64,000 nt of DNA from Periplaneta americana (lineage: Eukaryota; Arthropoda; Insecta; Blattodea; Blattidae), in assembly GCF_040183065.1 (NCBI RefSeq), contig NC_091131.1:16370800-16434799 (forward strand). The letters run 5' to 3'. This document shows positions 46,001-60,400 of the stretch, one piece after another. Position 1 is the first letter of the stretch; the number at the start of each line of letters is the position of its first letter. The notes beneath the pieces are model-generated. The model saw nothing but the letters and a program-made list of their open reading frames with translations, was not told where the DNA came from and searched no databases. Position numbers and translations under genes: made by a program.

Positions 46001-49000
46001 TTGTGTAGAAAAATTTCTTTTTTGGAAGGTCAAAATGCCCGGTTTTTGAAATTTTGCCGGTCTCTCCTGTCAAAACGCACGGGGATAGAAAGTTGTCATT
46101 TACACCAGAGATAGAGTTTGAGGAGCTGAATTCAAAGCACTCTTCGGCTTTATTCTCACTTCGAGCACTGAGGAATAATGGCGGCTAGAATGTCGGCAGA
46201 ATAGTGGTTTAAGCCCTTCCCATTTTTTTTTCGAAAATCAACCTGTGATCGCGATTCCCGGTTTGAGGCTAACGTGTAAGAAGTAAGTCAAGGGGGAATA
46301 CAGGACCGTATCCCGTTCCTCGGTAGGGTCATTATTCCCGGAATTAGAGACCGAAATACCATAGGTACCGGAAAAAGAATTGTAGAAAAAAGTGCGGCGG
46401 ATTTGTAGGATTTTCATGGTGGTTATTACTGACGATACCTGAATGCTACAGTTAAAAGAGCGGGCCGCTGGTTAGCTTCGTTCTATTTGTGTAGAAAAAT
46501 TTCTTTTTTGGAAGGTCAAAATGCCCGGTTTTTGAAATTTTGCCGGTCTCTCCTGTCAAAACGCACGGGGATAGAAAGTTGTCATTTACACCAGAGATAG
46601 AGTTTAAGGAGCTGAATTCAAAGGACTCTTCGGCTTTAATCTCACTTCAAGCACTGAGGAATTATGGCGGCTAGAATGTCGGCAGAATAGTGGTTTAAAC
46701 CCTTCCCATTTTTTTTTCGAAAATCAACTTATGATTGCGATTCCCGGTTTGAGGCTATCGTGTAACAAGTAAGTCAAGGGGGAATACAGGACCGTATCCC
46801 GTTCCTCGGTAGGGTCATTTTTCCCGGAATTAGAGACCGAAATACCATAGGTACCGGAAAAAAGTCTAGAAAAAAGTGCGGCGGATTTGCTGGATTTTCA
46901 CGGAGGTTATTACTGAGGATACCTGGATGCTACAGTTAAAAGTGCGGGCCCCTGGTACGCTTCGTTGTCCTTGTGTAGAAAAATTTCTTTTTTGGAAGGT
47001 CAAAATACCCGATTTTTGGAATTTTGCCGGTCTCTCCTGTCCAAACGCACGGGGATAGAAAATTGTCCTTTACACCAGAGATAGAGTTCGAGGAGCTGAA
47101 TTCAAAGCACTCTTCGGCTATATTCTCACTTCAAGCACTGAGGAATAATGGCGGCTAGAATGTCGAAAATCAACTTGTGTTTGCGATTCCCGGTTTGAGG
47201 CTATCGTGTAACAAATAAGTCAAGGGGGAATACAGGACCGTATCCCGTTCCTCGGTAGGGCCATTATTCCCGGAATTAGAGACGGAAATACCATAGGTAC
47301 CGGAAAAAAAAGTGTAGAAAAAAGTGCAGCGGATTTGCTGGATTTTCACGGTGGTTATTACTGAGGATACCTGGATGCTAAGGTTAAAAGGGCGGGCCCC
47401 TGGTTCGCTTCGTTCTCCTTGTGTAGAAAAATTTCTTTTTTGGAAGGTCAAAATGCCTGATTTTTGAAATTTTGCCAGTCTCTCCTGTACAAACGCACGG
47501 CGATAGAAAGTTGTCCTTTACACCAGGGATAGAATTTGAGGAGCTGAATTCAACGCACTCTTCGGCTTTATTTTCACTTGAAGCATTGAGGAATTATGGC
47601 GGGTAGAATGTCGACTACCCATTTTTTTTTGGAAAACCAACTTGTGTTCGCGATTACCGGTTTGAGGCTATCGAGTAACAAGTAAGTCAAAGGGGAATAC
47701 AGGACCGTATCCCGTTCCTCGGTAGGTTCATTATTCCCGGAATTAGAGACCGAAATACCATAGGTAACGGAAAAAAATGTGTAGAAAAAAGTGCGGCGGA
47801 TTTGCTGGATATTCACGGTGGTTAATACTGAGGATACCTGGATGCTACAGTTAAAAGGGCGGGCCACTGTTTCGCTTCGTTGTCCTTGTGTAGAAAAATT
47901 TCTTTTTTGGAAGGTCAAAATGCCCGATTTTTTTAAATTTGCCGGTCTATCCTGTCCAAACGCACGGGGATAGAAAGTTGTCCTTTACACCAGAGATAGA
48001 GTTTGAGGAGCTGAATTCAACGCAATCTTCGGCTTTATTCTCACTTGAAGCACTGAGGAATTATTGCGGGTAGAATGTCGACAGAATAGTGGTTTAAACA
48101 CTTCCCATTTTTTTTGGAAAATCAACTTGTGTTCTCGATTCCCTGTTTGAGCCTATCGTGTAACAAGTAAGTCAAGGAGGAATACAGGACCGTATCCCGT
48201 TCCTCGGTAGGGTCATTATTCCCGGAATTAGAGACCGAAATACCATAGGTAACGGAAGAAAAAGTGTAGAAAAAAGTGCAGCGGATTTGCTGGATTTTCA
48301 CGGTGGTTATTACTGAGGATACCTGAATGCTACAGTTAAAAGAGCGGGCCGCTGGTTAGCTTCGTTCTATTTGTGTAGAAAAATTTCTTTTTTGGAAGGT
48401 CAAAATGCCCGATTTTTGAAATTTTGCCGGTCTCTCCTGTCGAAACGCACGGGGACAGAAAGTTGTCCTTTACACCAGACATAGAGTTTGAGGAGCTGAA
48501 TTCAACGTAATCTTCGGCTTTATTCTCACTTGAAGCCCTGAGGAATTATGGCGGCTAGAATGTCGGCATCAACTTGTGTTCGCGATTACCGGTTTGAGAC
48601 TATCGTGTAACAAGTAAGTCAAAGGGGAATACAGGACCGTATCCCGTTCCTCGGTAGGGTCATTATTCCCGGAATTAGAGTCCGAAATACCATAGGTACC
48701 GGAAAAAAAAGTGTAGAAAAAAGTGCGTCGGATTAGCTGGATTTTCACGGAGGTTATTACTGAGGATACCAGGATGCTACAGTTAAAAGTGCGGGCCCCT
48801 AGTACACTTCGTTGTCCTTGTGTAGAAAAATTTCTTTTTTGGAAGGTCAAAATACCCGATTTTTGGAATTTTGCCGGTCTCTCCTGTCCAAACGCTCGGG
48901 GATAGAAAATTGTCCTTTACACCAGAGATAGAGTTTGAGGAGCTGAATTCAACGCAATCTTCGGCTTTATTCTCACTTGAAGCACTGAGGAATTATGGCG

Positions 49001-52000
49001 GGTAGAATTTCGGTAGAATTGTTGTTCAAACCCTTCCCATTTTTTTTTCGAAAATCAACTTGTGTTCGCGATTCCCGGTATGAGGCCATCGTGTAACAAG
49101 TAAGTCAAGGGGGAATACAGGACTGTATCCCGATCCTCGTTATTATTCCCGGAACTGGAGACCGAAATACCATAGGTACCGGAAAAAAAAGTGTAGAAAA
49201 ACGTTCGGCGGATTTGCTGGATTTTCACGCTGGTTAATACTGAGGATACCTGGATGCTACAGTTAAAAGGGAGGGCCATTTGTTCGCTTTGATGTCCTTG
49301 TGTAGAAAAATTTCTTTTTTGAAAGGTCAAAATGCCCGATTTTTGGAATTTTGCGCGATCTCTCCTGTCCAAACGCACGGGGATAGAAAGTTGTCCTTTA
49401 CACCAGAGATAGAGGTCGAGGAGCTGAATTCAAAGCACTCTTCGGCTATATTCTCACTTCAAGCACTGAGGAATAATGGCGGCTAGAATGTCGAAAATCA
49501 ACTTGTGTTTGCGATTCCCGGTTTGAGGCTATCGTGTAACAAACAAGTCAAGGGGGAATACAGGACCGTATCCCGTTCCTCGGTAGGGCCATTATTCCCG
49601 GAATTAGAGACGGAAATACCATAGGTACCGGAAAAAAAAGTGTAGAAAAAAGTGCAGCGGATTTGCTGGATTTTCACGGTGGTTATTACTGAGGATACCT
49701 GGATGCTAAGGTTAAAAGGGCGGGCCCCTGGTTCGCTTCGTTCTCCTTGTGTAGAAAAATTTCTTTTTTTGGAAGGTCAAAATGCCTGATTTTTGAAATT
49801 TTGCCAGTCTCTCCTGTACAAACGCACGGCGATAGAAAGTTGTCCTTTACACCAGGGATAGAATTTGAGGAGCTGAATTCAACGCACTCTTCGGCTTTAT
49901 TCTCACTTGAAGCATTGAGGAATTATGGCGGGTAGAATGTCGACTACCCATTTTTTTTTGGAAAACCAACTTGTGTTCGCGATTACCGGTTTGAGGCTAT
50001 CGAGTAACAAGTAAGTCAAAGGGGAATACAGGACCGTATCCCGTTCCTCGGTAGGTTCATTATTCCCGGAATTAGAGACCGAAATACCATAGGTAACGGA
50101 AAAAAATGTGTAGAAAAAAGTGCGGCGGATTTGCTGGATATTCACGGTGGTTAATACTGAGGATACCTGGATGCTACAGTTAAAAGGGCGGGCCACTGTT
50201 TCGCTTCGTTGTCCTTGTGTAGAAAAATTTCTTTTTTGGAAGGTCAAAATGCCCGATTTTTTTAATTTTGCCGGTCTATCCTGTCCAAACGCACGGGGAT
50301 AGAAAGTTGTCCTTTACACCAGAGATAGAGTTTGAGGAGCTGAATTCAACGCAATCTTCGGCTTTATTCTCACTTGAAGCACTGAGGAATTATTGCGGGT
50401 AGAATGTCGACAGAATAGTGGTTTAAACACTTCCCATTTTTTTTGGAAAATCAACTTGTGTTCTCGATTCCCTGTTTGAGCCTATCGTGTAACAAGTAAG
50501 TCAAGGAGGAATACAGGACCGTATCCCGTTCCTCGGTAGGGTCATTATTCCCGGAATTAGAGACCGAAATACCATAGGTAACGGAAGAAAAAGTGTAGAA
50601 AAAAGTGCAGCGGATATGCTGGATTTTCACGGTGGTTATTACTGAGGATACCTGAATGCTACAGTTAAAAGAGCGGGCCGCTGGTTAGCTTCGTTCTATT
50701 TGTGTAGAAAAATTTCTTTTTTGGAAGGTCAAAATGCCCGATTTTTGAAATTTTGCCGGTCTCTCCTGTCGAAACGCACGGGGACAGAAAGTTGTCCTTT
50801 ACACCAGACATAGAGTTTGAGGAGCTGAATTCAACGTAATCTTCGGCTTTATTCTCACTTGAAGCACTGAGAAATTATGGCGGCTAGAATTTCGAAAATC
50901 AACTTGTGTTCGCGATTCCCGGTTTGAGGCTATCGTGGAACAAGTAAGTCAAGGGGGAATACAGGACCGTATCCCGTTCCTCGGTATGGTCATTATTCCC
51001 GCAATTAGAGACTGAAATACCATAGGTACCGGAAAAAAAGGTGTAGAAAAAAATGCGGCGGATTTGCTGGATTTTCACGGTGGTTAATACTGAGGATACC
51101 TGGATGCTACAGTTAAAAGGGCGGGCCACTGTTTCGCTTCGTTGTCCTTGTGTAGAAAAATTTCCTTTGGAAGGTCAAAATGCCCGTTTTTTTTAATTTT
51201 GCCGGTCTTTCCTGTCCAAAAGCACGGGGATAGAAAGTTGTCCTTTACACCAGAGACAGAGTTTGAGGAGCTGAATTCAACGCAATCTTCGGCTTTATTC
51301 TCACTTGAAGCACTGAGGAATTATGGCGGGTGGAATTTCGGCAGAATTGTGGTTTAAACCCTTCCCATTTTTTTTTTCGAAAATCAACTTGTGTTCGCAA
51401 TTCCCTCTTTGAGGCTATCGTGTAACAAGTGAGTCAAGGGGGATTACAGGACCGTATTCCGTTCCTCGGTAGGGTCATTATTCCCGGAATTAGAGACTGA
51501 AATACCATAGGTAACGGAAAAAAAAAAGGTAGAAAAAAGTGCAGCAGATTTGCTGGATTCTCACGGTGGTTATTACTGAGGATACCTGGATGCTACTGCT
51601 AAAAGGGCGGGTCCCTGGTTCGCTTCGTTCTCCTTGCGTAGAAAAATATCTTTTTTGGAAGGTAAAAATGCCCGATTTTTTAAATTTGCCGGCCTTTCCT
51701 GTACAAACGCACGGGGATAGAAAGTTGTCCTTTACACCAGAGATAGAGTTTGAGGAGCTGAATTCAACGCACTCTTCGGCTTTATTCTCACTTGAAGCCC
51801 TGAGGAATTATGGCGGCTAGAATGTCGGCATCAACTTGTGTTCGCGATTACCGGTTTGAGGCTATCGTGTAACAAGTAAGTCAAGGGGGAACAAAGGACC
51901 GTATCCCGTTCCTCGGTAGGGTCATTATTCCCGGAATTAGAGACCGAAATACCATAGGTATCGGAAAAAAAGTGTAGAAAAAAGTGCGGCGGATTTGCTG

Positions 52001-54469
52001 GATTTTCACGGTGGTTATTACTGAGGATACCTGAATGCTACAGTTAAAAGAGCGGGCCGCTGGTTAGCTTCGTTCTATTTGTGTAGAAAAATTTCTTTTT
52101 TGGAAGGTCAAAATGCCCGGTTTTTGAAATTTTGCCGTTCTCTCCTGTCAAAACGCACGGGGATAGAAAGTTGTCATTTACACCAGAGATAGAGGTTCAG
52201 GAGCTGAATTCAAAGTACTCTTTGGCTATATTCTCACTACAAGCACTGAGAAATGATGGCGGCTAGAATGTCGGCAGAATAGTGGTATATTGGTATTTCC
52301 TTGCAATTTTTTTTCGAAAATCAACTTGTGATCGCGATTCCCGGTTTGAGGCTATCGTGTAACAAGTAAGTCAAAGGGTAATACAGGACCGTATCCCGTT
52401 CCTCGGTAGGGTCATTATTCCCGGAATTAGAGTCCGAAATACCATAGGTACCGGAAAAAAAAGTGTAGAAAAGAGTGCGGCGGATTTGCTGGATTTTCAC
52501 GGTGGTTATTACTGAGGATACCTGGATGCTACAGTTAAAAGGGCGGGCCCCTGGTACGCTTCGTTGTCCTTGTGTAGAAAAATTTCTTTTTTGGAAGGTC
52601 AAAATACCCGATTTTTGGAATTTTGCCGGTCTCTCCTGTCCAAACGCACGGGGATAGAAAGTTGTCCTTTAAACCAGAGATAGAGTTTGAGGAGCTGAAT
52701 TCAACGCAATCTTCGGCTTTATTCTCACTTGAAGCACTGAGGAATTGTGGCGGGTAGAATTTCGGCAGAATTGTTGTTCAAACCCTTCTTATTTTTTTTT
52801 CGAAAATCAACTTGTGTTCGCGATTCCCGGTTTGAGGCTATCGTGGAACATGTAAGTCAAGGGGGAATACAGGACCATATCCCGTTCCTCGGTATGGTCA
52901 TTATTCCCGCAATTAGAGACTGAAATACCATAGGTACCGGAAAAAAAGGTGTAGAAAAAAGTGCGGCGGATTTGCTGGATTTTCACGGTGGTTATTACTG
53001 AGGATACCTGGATGCTACAGTTAAAAGGGCGGGCCCCTGGTTCGCTTCGTTCTCCTTGTGTAGAAAAATTTCTTTTTTGGAAGGTCAAAATGCCCGATTT
53101 TTGGAATTTTGCCGATCTCTCCTGTCCAAACGCACGGAGATAGAAAGTTGTCCTTTAAACCAGAGATAGAGTTTGAGGAGCTGAATTCAACGCAATCTTC
53201 GGCTTTATTCTCACTTGAAGCACTGAGGAATTATGGTGGGTAGAATTTCGGCAGAATTGTTGTTCAAACCCTTCGCATTTTTTTTTCGAAAATCAACTTG
53301 TGTTCGCGATTCCCGGTATGAGGCCATCTTGTAACAAGTAAGTCAAGGGGGAATACAGGACTGTATTCCGATCCTCGGTATTATTCCCGGAATTGGAGAC
53401 CGAAATACCATAGGTACCGGAAAAAAAAGTGTAGAAAAACGTTCCGCTGATTTGCTGGATTTTCACGCTGGTTAATATTGAGGATACCTGGATGCTACAT
53501 TTAAAAGGGAGGGCCACTTGTTCGCTTTGATGTCCTTGTGTAGAAAAATTTCTTTTTTGGAAGGTCAAAATGCCCGATTTTTGGAATTTTGCGCGATCTC
53601 TCCTGTCCAAACGCACGGGGATAGAAAGTTGTCCTTTACACGAGAGATAGAGGTTGAGGAGCTGAATTCAAAGCACTCTTCTACTTTATTCTCACTTCAA
53701 GCACTGAGGAATAATGGCGGCTAGAATGACGGCAGAATAGTGGTTTAAACCCTTCCCATTTTTTTTTTTTTTCGAAAATCAACTTGTTTTCGCGATTCCC
53801 GGTTTGAGGCTATCGTGTAACAAGTAAGTTAAATGGGAATACAGGACCGTATCCCTTTCCTCGGTAGGGTCATTATACCCGGAATTAGAGACCGAAATAC
53901 CATAGGTACCGGAAAAAAAAGTGTAGAAAAAAGTAAGGCGGATTTGCAGGATTTTCACGGTGGTTATTACTGAGGATACCTGGATGCTACAGTTAAAAGG
54001 GCGGGCCCGAGTTTCGCTTCGTTCTCCTTGTGTAGAAAAATTTCTTTTTTGGTAGGTGAAAATGCCCGAGTTTTGAAATTTTGCCGGTCTCTCCTGTCCA
54101 AACGCACGGGGATAGAAAGTTGTCCTTTACACCAGAGATAGAGTTTGAGGAGCTGAATTCAAAGCACTCTTCGGCTTTATTCTCACTTCAAGCTCTGAGG
54201 AATAATGGCGGCTAGAATGTCAGCAGAATAGTGGTTTAAACCCCTCCCATTTTTTTTTTCGAAAATCAATTTGTGTTCGCGAATCCCGGTTTGAGGCTAT
54301 CGTGCAACAAGTAAGTCAAGGCGGAATACAGGACCGTATCCCGTTCATCTGTAGGGTCATTATTCCCGGAATTAGACACCGAAATACCATAGGTACCGGA
54401 AAAAAAGGTGTAGAAAAAAGTGCGGCGGATTTGCTGGATTTTCACGGTGGTTATTACTGAGGATACCTG
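43075..54469 (+). repeat. higher-order repeat, copy C, with three extra monomers
   Basis: It matches copy B at an offset of 9,974-9,975 up to about 51,127. Then about 1.42 kb (three monomers starting near 51,385, 51,833 and 52,320) does not fit, after which the match resumes at an offset of 11,395 and continues to 54,469. The T-run has 23 T. Visible single-base differences from B include GAGTTCGAGG to GAGGTCGAGG near 49,413, one T fewer near 48,112, and TTTAAGGC to TTTGAGGC near 53,805. Confidence 0.9.
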
Positions 54470-57400
54470 GATGCTGCAGGTAAAAGGGCGGGCCCCTGGT
54501 TCGCTTCGTTCTCCTTGTGTAGAAAAATTTATTTTTTTTGAAGGTCAAAATGCCCGATTTTTTAAAATTTGCCCGTCTCTCCTGTCCAAACGCAGGGGGA
54601 TAGAAAGTTGTCCTTTACACCAGAGATAGAGTTTGAGGAGCTGAATTCAAAGCACTCTTCGGATTTATTCTCACTTCAAGCACTGAGGAATAATGGCGGC
54701 TAGAATGTCAGCAGAATAGTGGTTTAAACCCCTCCTATTTTTTTTTTCGAAATTCAACTTGTGTTCGCGATTCCCGGTTTGAGGCTATCGTGTAACAAGT
54801 AAGTCAAGGGGGAATACAGGACCGTATCCCGTTCCTCGGTATTGTCATTATTCCCGGAAATAGAGACCGAAATACCATAGGTACGGGAAAAAAAAAAGTG
54901 TAGAAAAAGGTGCGGCGGAATTGCTGGATTTTCTCGGTGGTTATTACTGAGGATACCTGTATGCTACAGTAAAAAGGCAGGCCCCTGGTTCGCTTCGTTC
55001 TCGTTGTGTAGAAAAATTTCTATTTTGGAAGGTCAAAATGCCCGATTTTAGGAATTTTGCCGGTCTCTCCTGTCCAAACGCACGGGGATAGAAAGTTGTC
55101 CTTTGCACCAGAGATAGAGTTTGAGGAGCTGAATTCAAAGCACTCTTCGGCTTTATTCTCACTTCAAGCTCTGAGGAATAATGGCGGCTAGAATGTCAGC
55201 AGAATAGTGGTTTAAACCCTTCCCATTTTTTTTTTCGAAAATCAACTTTTGTTCGCGATTCCCGGTTTGAGGCTATCGTGTAACAAGTAAGTCAAGGGGG
55301 AATACAGGACCGTATCCCGTTCCTCGGTTGGGTCATTATTCCCAGGATTAGAGACCGAAATACCATAAGTAAAGGAAAAAAAAGTGTATAAAAAAGTGCG
55401 GCGTATTTGCTGTATTTTCACCGTGGTTACTACTGAGGATACTTGGATGCTACAGTTAAAAGGGCGGGCCCCTGTTTCGCTTCGTTCTCCTTGTGTAGAA
55501 AAATTTCTTTTTTGGTAGGTCAAAATGCCCGATTTTTGAAATTTTGCCGGTCTCTCCTGTCCAAACGCACGGGGATAGAAAGTTGTCCTTTACACCAGAG
55601 ATAGAGTTTGAGGTGCTGAATTCAAAGCACTCTTCGGCTCTATTCTCACTTCAAGCTCTGAGGAATAATGGCGGCTAGAATGTCAGCAGAATAGTGGTTT
55701 AAACCTCTCCCATTTTTTTTTCTCGAAAATCAACTTGTGTTCGCGAATCCCGGTTTGAGGCTATCGTGTAACAAGTAACACGAGGGGGAATACAGGACCG
55801 TATCCCGTTCCTCGGTATGGTCATTATTCCCGGAATTGGAGACCGAAATACCATAGGTACCGGAAAAAAAGGTGTAGAAAAAAGTGCGGCGGATTTGCTG
55901 GATTTTCACGGTGGTTATTACTGAGGATACCTGGATGCTACAGTTAAAAGGGCGGGCCCCTGTTTCGCTTCGTTCTCCTTGTGTAGAAAAATTTCTTTTT
56001 TGGTAGGTCAAAATGCCCGATTTTTTAAATTTTGCCGGTCTCTCCTGTCCAAACGCACGGGGATAGAAAGTTGTCCTTTACACCAGAGATAGAGTTTGAG
56101 GTGCTGAATTCAAAGCACTCTTCGGCTCTATTCTCACTTCAAGCTCTGAGGAATAATGGCGGCTAGAATGTCAGCAGAATAGTGGTTTAAACCTCTCCCA
56201 TTTTTTTTTCTCGAAAATCAACTTGTGTTCGCGAATCCCGGATTGAGGCTATCGTGCAACAAGTAAGTCATGGCGGAATACAGGACCGTATCCCGTTCAT
56301 CTGTAGGGTCATTATTCCCGGAATTAGAGACCGAAATACCATAGGTACCGGATAAAAAGGTGTAGAAATAAGTGCGGCGGATTTGCTGGATTTTCACGGT
56401 GGTTATTACTGAGGATACCTGGATGCTGCAGTTAAAAGGGCGGGCCCCTGGTTCGCTTCGTTCTCCTTGTGTAGAAAAATTTCTTTTTTTAAAGGTCAAA
56501 ATGCCCGATTTTTTAAAATTTGCCCGTCTCTCCTGTCCAAACGCAGGGGGATAGAAAGTTGTCCTTTACACCAGAGATAGAGTTTGAGGAGCTGAATTCA
56601 AAGCACTCTTCGGATTTATTCTCACTTCTAGCACTGAGGAATAATGGCGGCTAGAATGTCAGCAGAATAGTGGTTTAAACCCTCCCATTTTTATTTTCGA
56701 AATTCAAATTGTGTTCGCGATTCCCGGTTTGAGGCTATCGTGTAACAAGTAAGTCAAGGGGGAATACAGGACCGTATCCCGTTCCTCGCTATTGTCATTA
56801 TTCCCGGAATTAGAGACCGAAATACCATAGGTACCGGAAAAAAAAAGTGTAGAAAAAAGTGCGGCGGATTTGCTGGATTTTCTCGGCGGTTATTACTGAG
56901 GATACCTGTATGCTACAGTAAAAAGTCAGGCCCCTGGTTCGCTTCGTTCTCCTTGTGTAGAAAAATTTCTTTTTTTAAAGGTCAAAATGCCCGATTTTTA
57001 AAATTTGCCCGTCTCTCCTGTCCAAACGCAGGGGGATAGAAAGTTGTCCTTTACACCAGAGATAGAGTTTGAGGAGCTGAATTCAAAGCACTCTTCGGAT
57101 TTATTCTCACTTCAAGCACTGAGGAATTATGGCGGCTAGAATGTCGGCAGAATAGTGGTTTAAACCCTTCCCATTTTTTTTTCGAAAATCAACTTGTGTT
57201 CGCGATTCCCGGTTTGAGGCTATCGTGTAACAAGTAAGTCAAGGGGGAATACAGGACCGAATCCCGTTCCTCGGTAGGGTCATTATTCCCGGAATTAGAG
57301 ACCGAAATACCATTGGTACCGGAAAAAAAAAAGTGTAGAAAAAAGTGCGGCGGATTTGCTGGATTTTCACGGTGGTTATTACTGAGGATACCTGGATGCT

Positions 57401-60400
57401 ACAGCTAAAAGGGCGGGCCCCTGGTTCGCTTCGTTCTCCTTGTGTAGAAAAATTTCTTTTTTGGAAGGTCAAAATGCCCGATTTTTTAAATTTTGCCGGT
57501 CTCTCCTGTCCAAACGCACGGGGATAGAAAGTTGTCCTTTACACCAGAGATAGAGTTTGAGGAGCTGAATTCAACGCACTCTTCGGCTTTATTGTCACTT
57601 CAAGCACTGAGGAATTATGGCGGCTAGAATGTCGGCAGAATAGTGGTTTAAACCCTTCCCATTTTTTTTTCGAAAATCAACTTGTGTTCGCGATTCCCGG
57701 TTTGAGGCTATCGTGTAACAAGTAAGTCAAGGGGGAATACAGGACCGTATCCCGTTCCTCGGTAGAGTCATTATTCCCGGAATTAGAGACCGAAATACCA
57801 TTGGTACCGGAAGAAAAAGTGTAGAAAAAAGTGCGGCGGATTTGCTGGATTTTCACGGTGGTTATTACTGAGGATACCTGGATGCTACAGCTAAAAGGGC
57901 GGGCCCCTGGTTCGCTTCGTTCTCCTTGTGTAGAAAAATTTCTTTTTTGGAAGGTCAAAATGCCCGATTTTTGAAATTTTGCCGGTCTCTCCTGTCCAAA
58001 CGCACGGGGATAGAAAGTTGTCCTTTACACCAGACATAGAGTTTGAGGAGCTGAATTCAACGCACTCTTCGGCTTTATTGTCACTTCAAGCACTGAGGAA
58101 TTATGGCGGCTAGAATGTCGGCAGAATAGTGGTTTAAACCCTTCCCATTTTTTTTTCGAAAATCAACTTGTGTTCGCGATTCCCGGTTTGAGGCTATCGT
58201 GTAACAAGTAAGTCAAGGGGGAATACAGGACCGTATCCCGTTCCTCGGTAGAGTCATTATTCCCGGAATTAGAGACCGAAATACCATTGGTACCGGGAAA
58301 AAAAGTGTAGAAAAAAGTGCGGCGGATTTGCTGGATTTTCACGGTGGTTATTACTGAGGATACCTGGATGCTACAGCTAAAAGGGCGGGCCCCTGGTTCG
58401 CTTCGTTCTCCTTGTGTCGAAAAATTTCTTTTTTGGAAGGTCAAAATGCCCGATTTTTGAAATTTTGCCGGTCTCTCCTGTCCAAACGCTCGGGGATAGA
58501 AAGTTGTCCTTTACACCATAGATAGAGTCTGAGGAGCTGAATTCAACGCACTCTTCGGCTTTATTGTCACTTCTAGCACTGAGGAATTATGGCGGCTAGA
58601 ATGTCGGCAGAATAGTGGTTTAAACCCTTCCCATTTTTTTTTCGAAAATCAACTTGTTTTCGCGATTCCCGGTCTGAGGCTATCGTGTAACAAGTAAGTC
58701 AAGGGGGAATACAGGACCGTATCCCGTTCCTCGGTAGGGTCATTATTCCCGGAATTAGAGACCGAAATACCATTGGTACCGGAAAAAAAAGTGTAGAAAA
58801 AAGTGCGGCGGATTTGCTGGATTTTCACGGTGGTTATTACTGAGGATACCTGGATGCTACAGCTAAAAGGGCAGGCCCCTGGTTCGCTTCGTTCTCCTTG
58901 TGTAGAAAAATTTCTTTTTTGGAAGGTTAAAATGCCCGATTTTTGAAATTTTGCCGGTCTCTCCTGTCCAAACGCACGGGGATAGAAAGTTGTCCTTTAC
59001 ACCAGAGATATAGTTTGAGGAGCTGAATTCAACGCACTCTTCGGCTTTATTGTTACTTCAAGCACTGAGGAATTATGGCGGCTAGAATGTCGGCAGAATA
59101 GTGGTTTAAACCCCTCCCATTTTTTTTTCGAAAATCAACTTGTGTTCGCGATTCCCGTTTTGAGGCTATCGTGTAACAAGTAAGTCAAGGGGGAATACAG
59201 GACCGTATCCCGTTAAACGGTAGAGTCATTATTCCCGGAATTAGAGACCGAAATACCATTGGTACCGGAAAAAAAATTGTAGAAAAAAGTGCGGCGGATT
59301 TGCTGGATTTTCACGGTGGTTATTACTGAGGATACCTGGATGCTACAGCTAAAAGGGCGGGCCCCTGGTTCGCTTCGTTCTCCTTGTGTAGAAAAATTTC
59401 TTTTTTGGAAGGTCAAAATGCCCGATTTTTGAAATTTTGCCGGTCTCTCCTGTCCAAACGCACGGGGATAGAAAGTTGTCCTTTACACCAGACATAGTTT
59501 TTGAGGAGCTGAATTCAACGCACTCTTCGGCTTTATTATCACTTCAAGCACTGAGGAATTATGGCGGCTAGAATGTCCCATTTTTTTTTCGAAAATCAAC
59601 TTGTGTTCGCGATTCCCGGTTTGAGGCTATCGTGTAACAAGTAAGTCAAAGGGAATACAGGACCGTATCCCGTTCCTCGGTAGGGTCATTATTCCCGGAA
59701 TTAGAGACCGAAATACCATTGGTACCGGGAAAAAAAGTGTAGAAAAAAGTGCGGCGGATTTGCTGGATTTTCACGGTGGTTATTACTGAGGATACCTGGA
59801 TGCTACAGCTAAAAGGGCGGGCCCCTGGTTCGCTTCGTTCTCCTTGTGTAGAAAAATTTCTTTTTTGGAAGGTCAAAATGCCCGACTTTTTAAATTTTGC
59901 CGATCTCTCCTGTCCAAACGCACGGGGATAGAAAGTTGTCCTTTACACCAGAGATAGAGTTTGAGGAGCTGAATTCAACGCACTCTTCGGCTTTATTGTC
60001 ACTTCTAGCACTGAGGAATTATGGCGGCTAGAATGTCGGCAGAATAGTGGTTTAAACCCTTCCCATTTTTTTTTCGAAAATCAACTTGTGTTCGCGATTC
60101 CCGGTTTGAGGCTATCGTGTAACAAGTAAGTCAAGGGGGAATACAGGACCGTATCCCGTTCCTCGGTAGGGTCATTATTCCCGGAATTAGAGACCGAAAT
60201 ACCATTGGTACCGGAAAAAAAAGTGTAGAAAAAAGTGCGGCGGATTTGCTGGATTTTCACGGTGGTTATTACTGAGGATACCTGGATGCTACAGCTAAAA
60301 GGGCGGGCCCCTGGTTCGCTTCGTTCTCCTTGTGTAGAAAAATTTCTTTTTTGGAAGGTCAAAATGCCCGATTTTTGAAATTTTGCCGGTCTCTCCTGTC

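Noticed and set aside
23128-54469. Higher-order repeat as a multi-copy gene cluster
   Set aside because: No ATG-initiated frame, splice pattern or RNA-gene motif is kept across the monomers. The block behaves as satellite DNA.
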